A DNA stretch of 24,009 nt, taken from NCBI GenBank assembly GCA_035388585.1, contig DAOOQE010000018.1, positions 1 to 24,009 on the forward strand. The letters are read 5' to 3'. Within the stretch, counting starts at the first letter, position 1. Each line of letters opens with the position of its first letter. The DNA comes from CAG-492 sp035388585 (GTDB lineage: Bacteria; Bacillota; Clostridia; TANB77; CAG-508). The translations under genes were made by a program, and so were the position numbers. The notes beneath the pieces were generated by a model. That model did not search any database. It was not told where the DNA came from and saw only the letters and a program-made list of their open reading frames with translations. Positions 23,594 to 24,009 of the stretch are shown piece by piece.

Positions 23594-23937
23594 CACTTCC
23601 TGTATTACTAAAATTAACTGCGGAATCATATTATAAGCCACTTTAATACAAGAAGCGTGGTATAACTTCCTGTATTAGCTTCCTGATCCCCACACTTCCT
23701 GTATTCAACACTGATAAACAGTGATTTTATCGGAAAAAACTACACACAATCTTGGACAACCCCCTCACTTCAGGTAAAATACCTTAAAAATCAAAAGTGT
23801 TAAATTACCTTTATTTAAAATCATCATGCAATAATCCCTGATGTTTATCACTAATCTATTATACATAATATATACATCACATCTTCCAAAATAATACAAG
23901 AACTAAAGGGGTACCCCACCCCACACTTCCTGTATTC
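23594..23937. repeat. Dispersed ACTTCCTGTATT motif cluster
   Basis: Copies on the + strand at 23594 (CACTTCCTGTATTA), 23665 (ACTTCCTGTATTA), 23693 (CACTTCCTGTATTC) and 23924 (CACTTCCTGTATTC), with a partial copy at about 23678 (GCTTCCTG). Inverted, one-mismatch relatives are at about 23644 (TAATACAAGAAG) and 23893 (AATACAAGAA). 23644-23677 thereby forms an imperfect 12-bp inverted repeat. I did not see the motif elsewhere in the window. Confidence 0.8.
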
Positions 23938-24009
23938 ATATATCACCATCACACTATAAAATCCAAACTATCACCCCACCCTCACTTAACAAACCAAACC
24001 ATCACTATA

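Larger units (their letters stand above)
23461..24009. other. Gene-free control region, candidate replication origin or genome end
   Basis: About 550 bp with no supported gene. It holds the promoter above, five or so copies of ACTTCCTGTATT-like motifs, two related inverted copies, small palindromes (CACTG/CAGTG near 23709, AGGTA/TACCT near 23774) and GGGTACCC-type sequence at 23909. Base composition turns: the + strand becomes A- and C-rich and the last 70 bases contain no G. Such regions often hold origins or ends of linear viral genomes; the window itself does not show a terminal inverted repeat. Confidence 0.6.

Noticed and set aside
1..24009. Terminal inverted repeats expected for a protein-primed linear genome
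   Set aside because: The first and last bases of the window do not match in inverted orientation; the window may not reach the genome ends.

Overview
The window is very AT-rich (roughly 75-80% A+T by eye). Every protein gene I can support lies on the minus strand, tightly packed, often overlapping by 4-23 nt, and mostly under 150 codons. Archaeal signals are clear: Shine-Dalgarno sites of the type GGAGATGA / GGTGA, a BRE/TATA element TTTATAAATCCTTT (+ strand reading) in front of two transcription units, and one probably leaderless mRNA. A family-B polymerase of the protein-primed type, a two-helix hydrophobic capsid-like protein, a LamG surface protein and no cellular housekeeping genes together suggest an archaeal virus or virus-like element. 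It may be related in lifestyle to spindle-shaped viruses. The host is not identifiable from sequence; an AT-rich (perhaps DPANN) archaeon is a guess based on composition and the FVSA-type signal peptide.

Layout, in transcription order (right to left). 24009-23461 is a gene-free region with a cluster of ACTTCCTGTATT motifs in both orientations and almost no G on the + strand at its right end; it is a plausible replication or terminal control region. 23460-18601 is the replication/regulation module: ribbon-helix-helix regulator, P-loop ATPase, small membrane protein, PolB, small membrane protein, DEDDh exonuclease, winged-helix protein. A second promoter with a palindromic operator-like site at 18550-18590 opens a long run of small genes (18504-12741): a possible ssDNA-binding-like protein, coiled-coil proteins, and about seven small membrane proteins. 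12754-7320 is the virion module: LamG spike with C-terminal membrane anchor, a second signal-peptide/multi-TM glycoprotein-like protein, small membrane proteins, two very basic peptides and the capsid candidate.

7243-2707 is one very long gene of more than 1,500 codons. It is broken in this assembly by a 100-N gap inside an 18-bp tandem repeat. It carries two nucleotidyltransferase-like domains, and its 246-bp internal duplication is exact at DNA level. 2100-2580 is a comparatively GC-rich, non-coding block rich in hairpins whose G.U pairs favour a + strand RNA; it is the only + strand feature. 2071-7 is an accessory module of small genes around a RadC/JAB-domain protein.

The PolB N-terminal exonuclease looks degenerate and its motif C lacks the usual first Asp. 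The separate DEDDh exonuclease two genes downstream may therefore supply proofreading in trans. Most small proteins have no recognisable family; for these I report only topology, composition and context.
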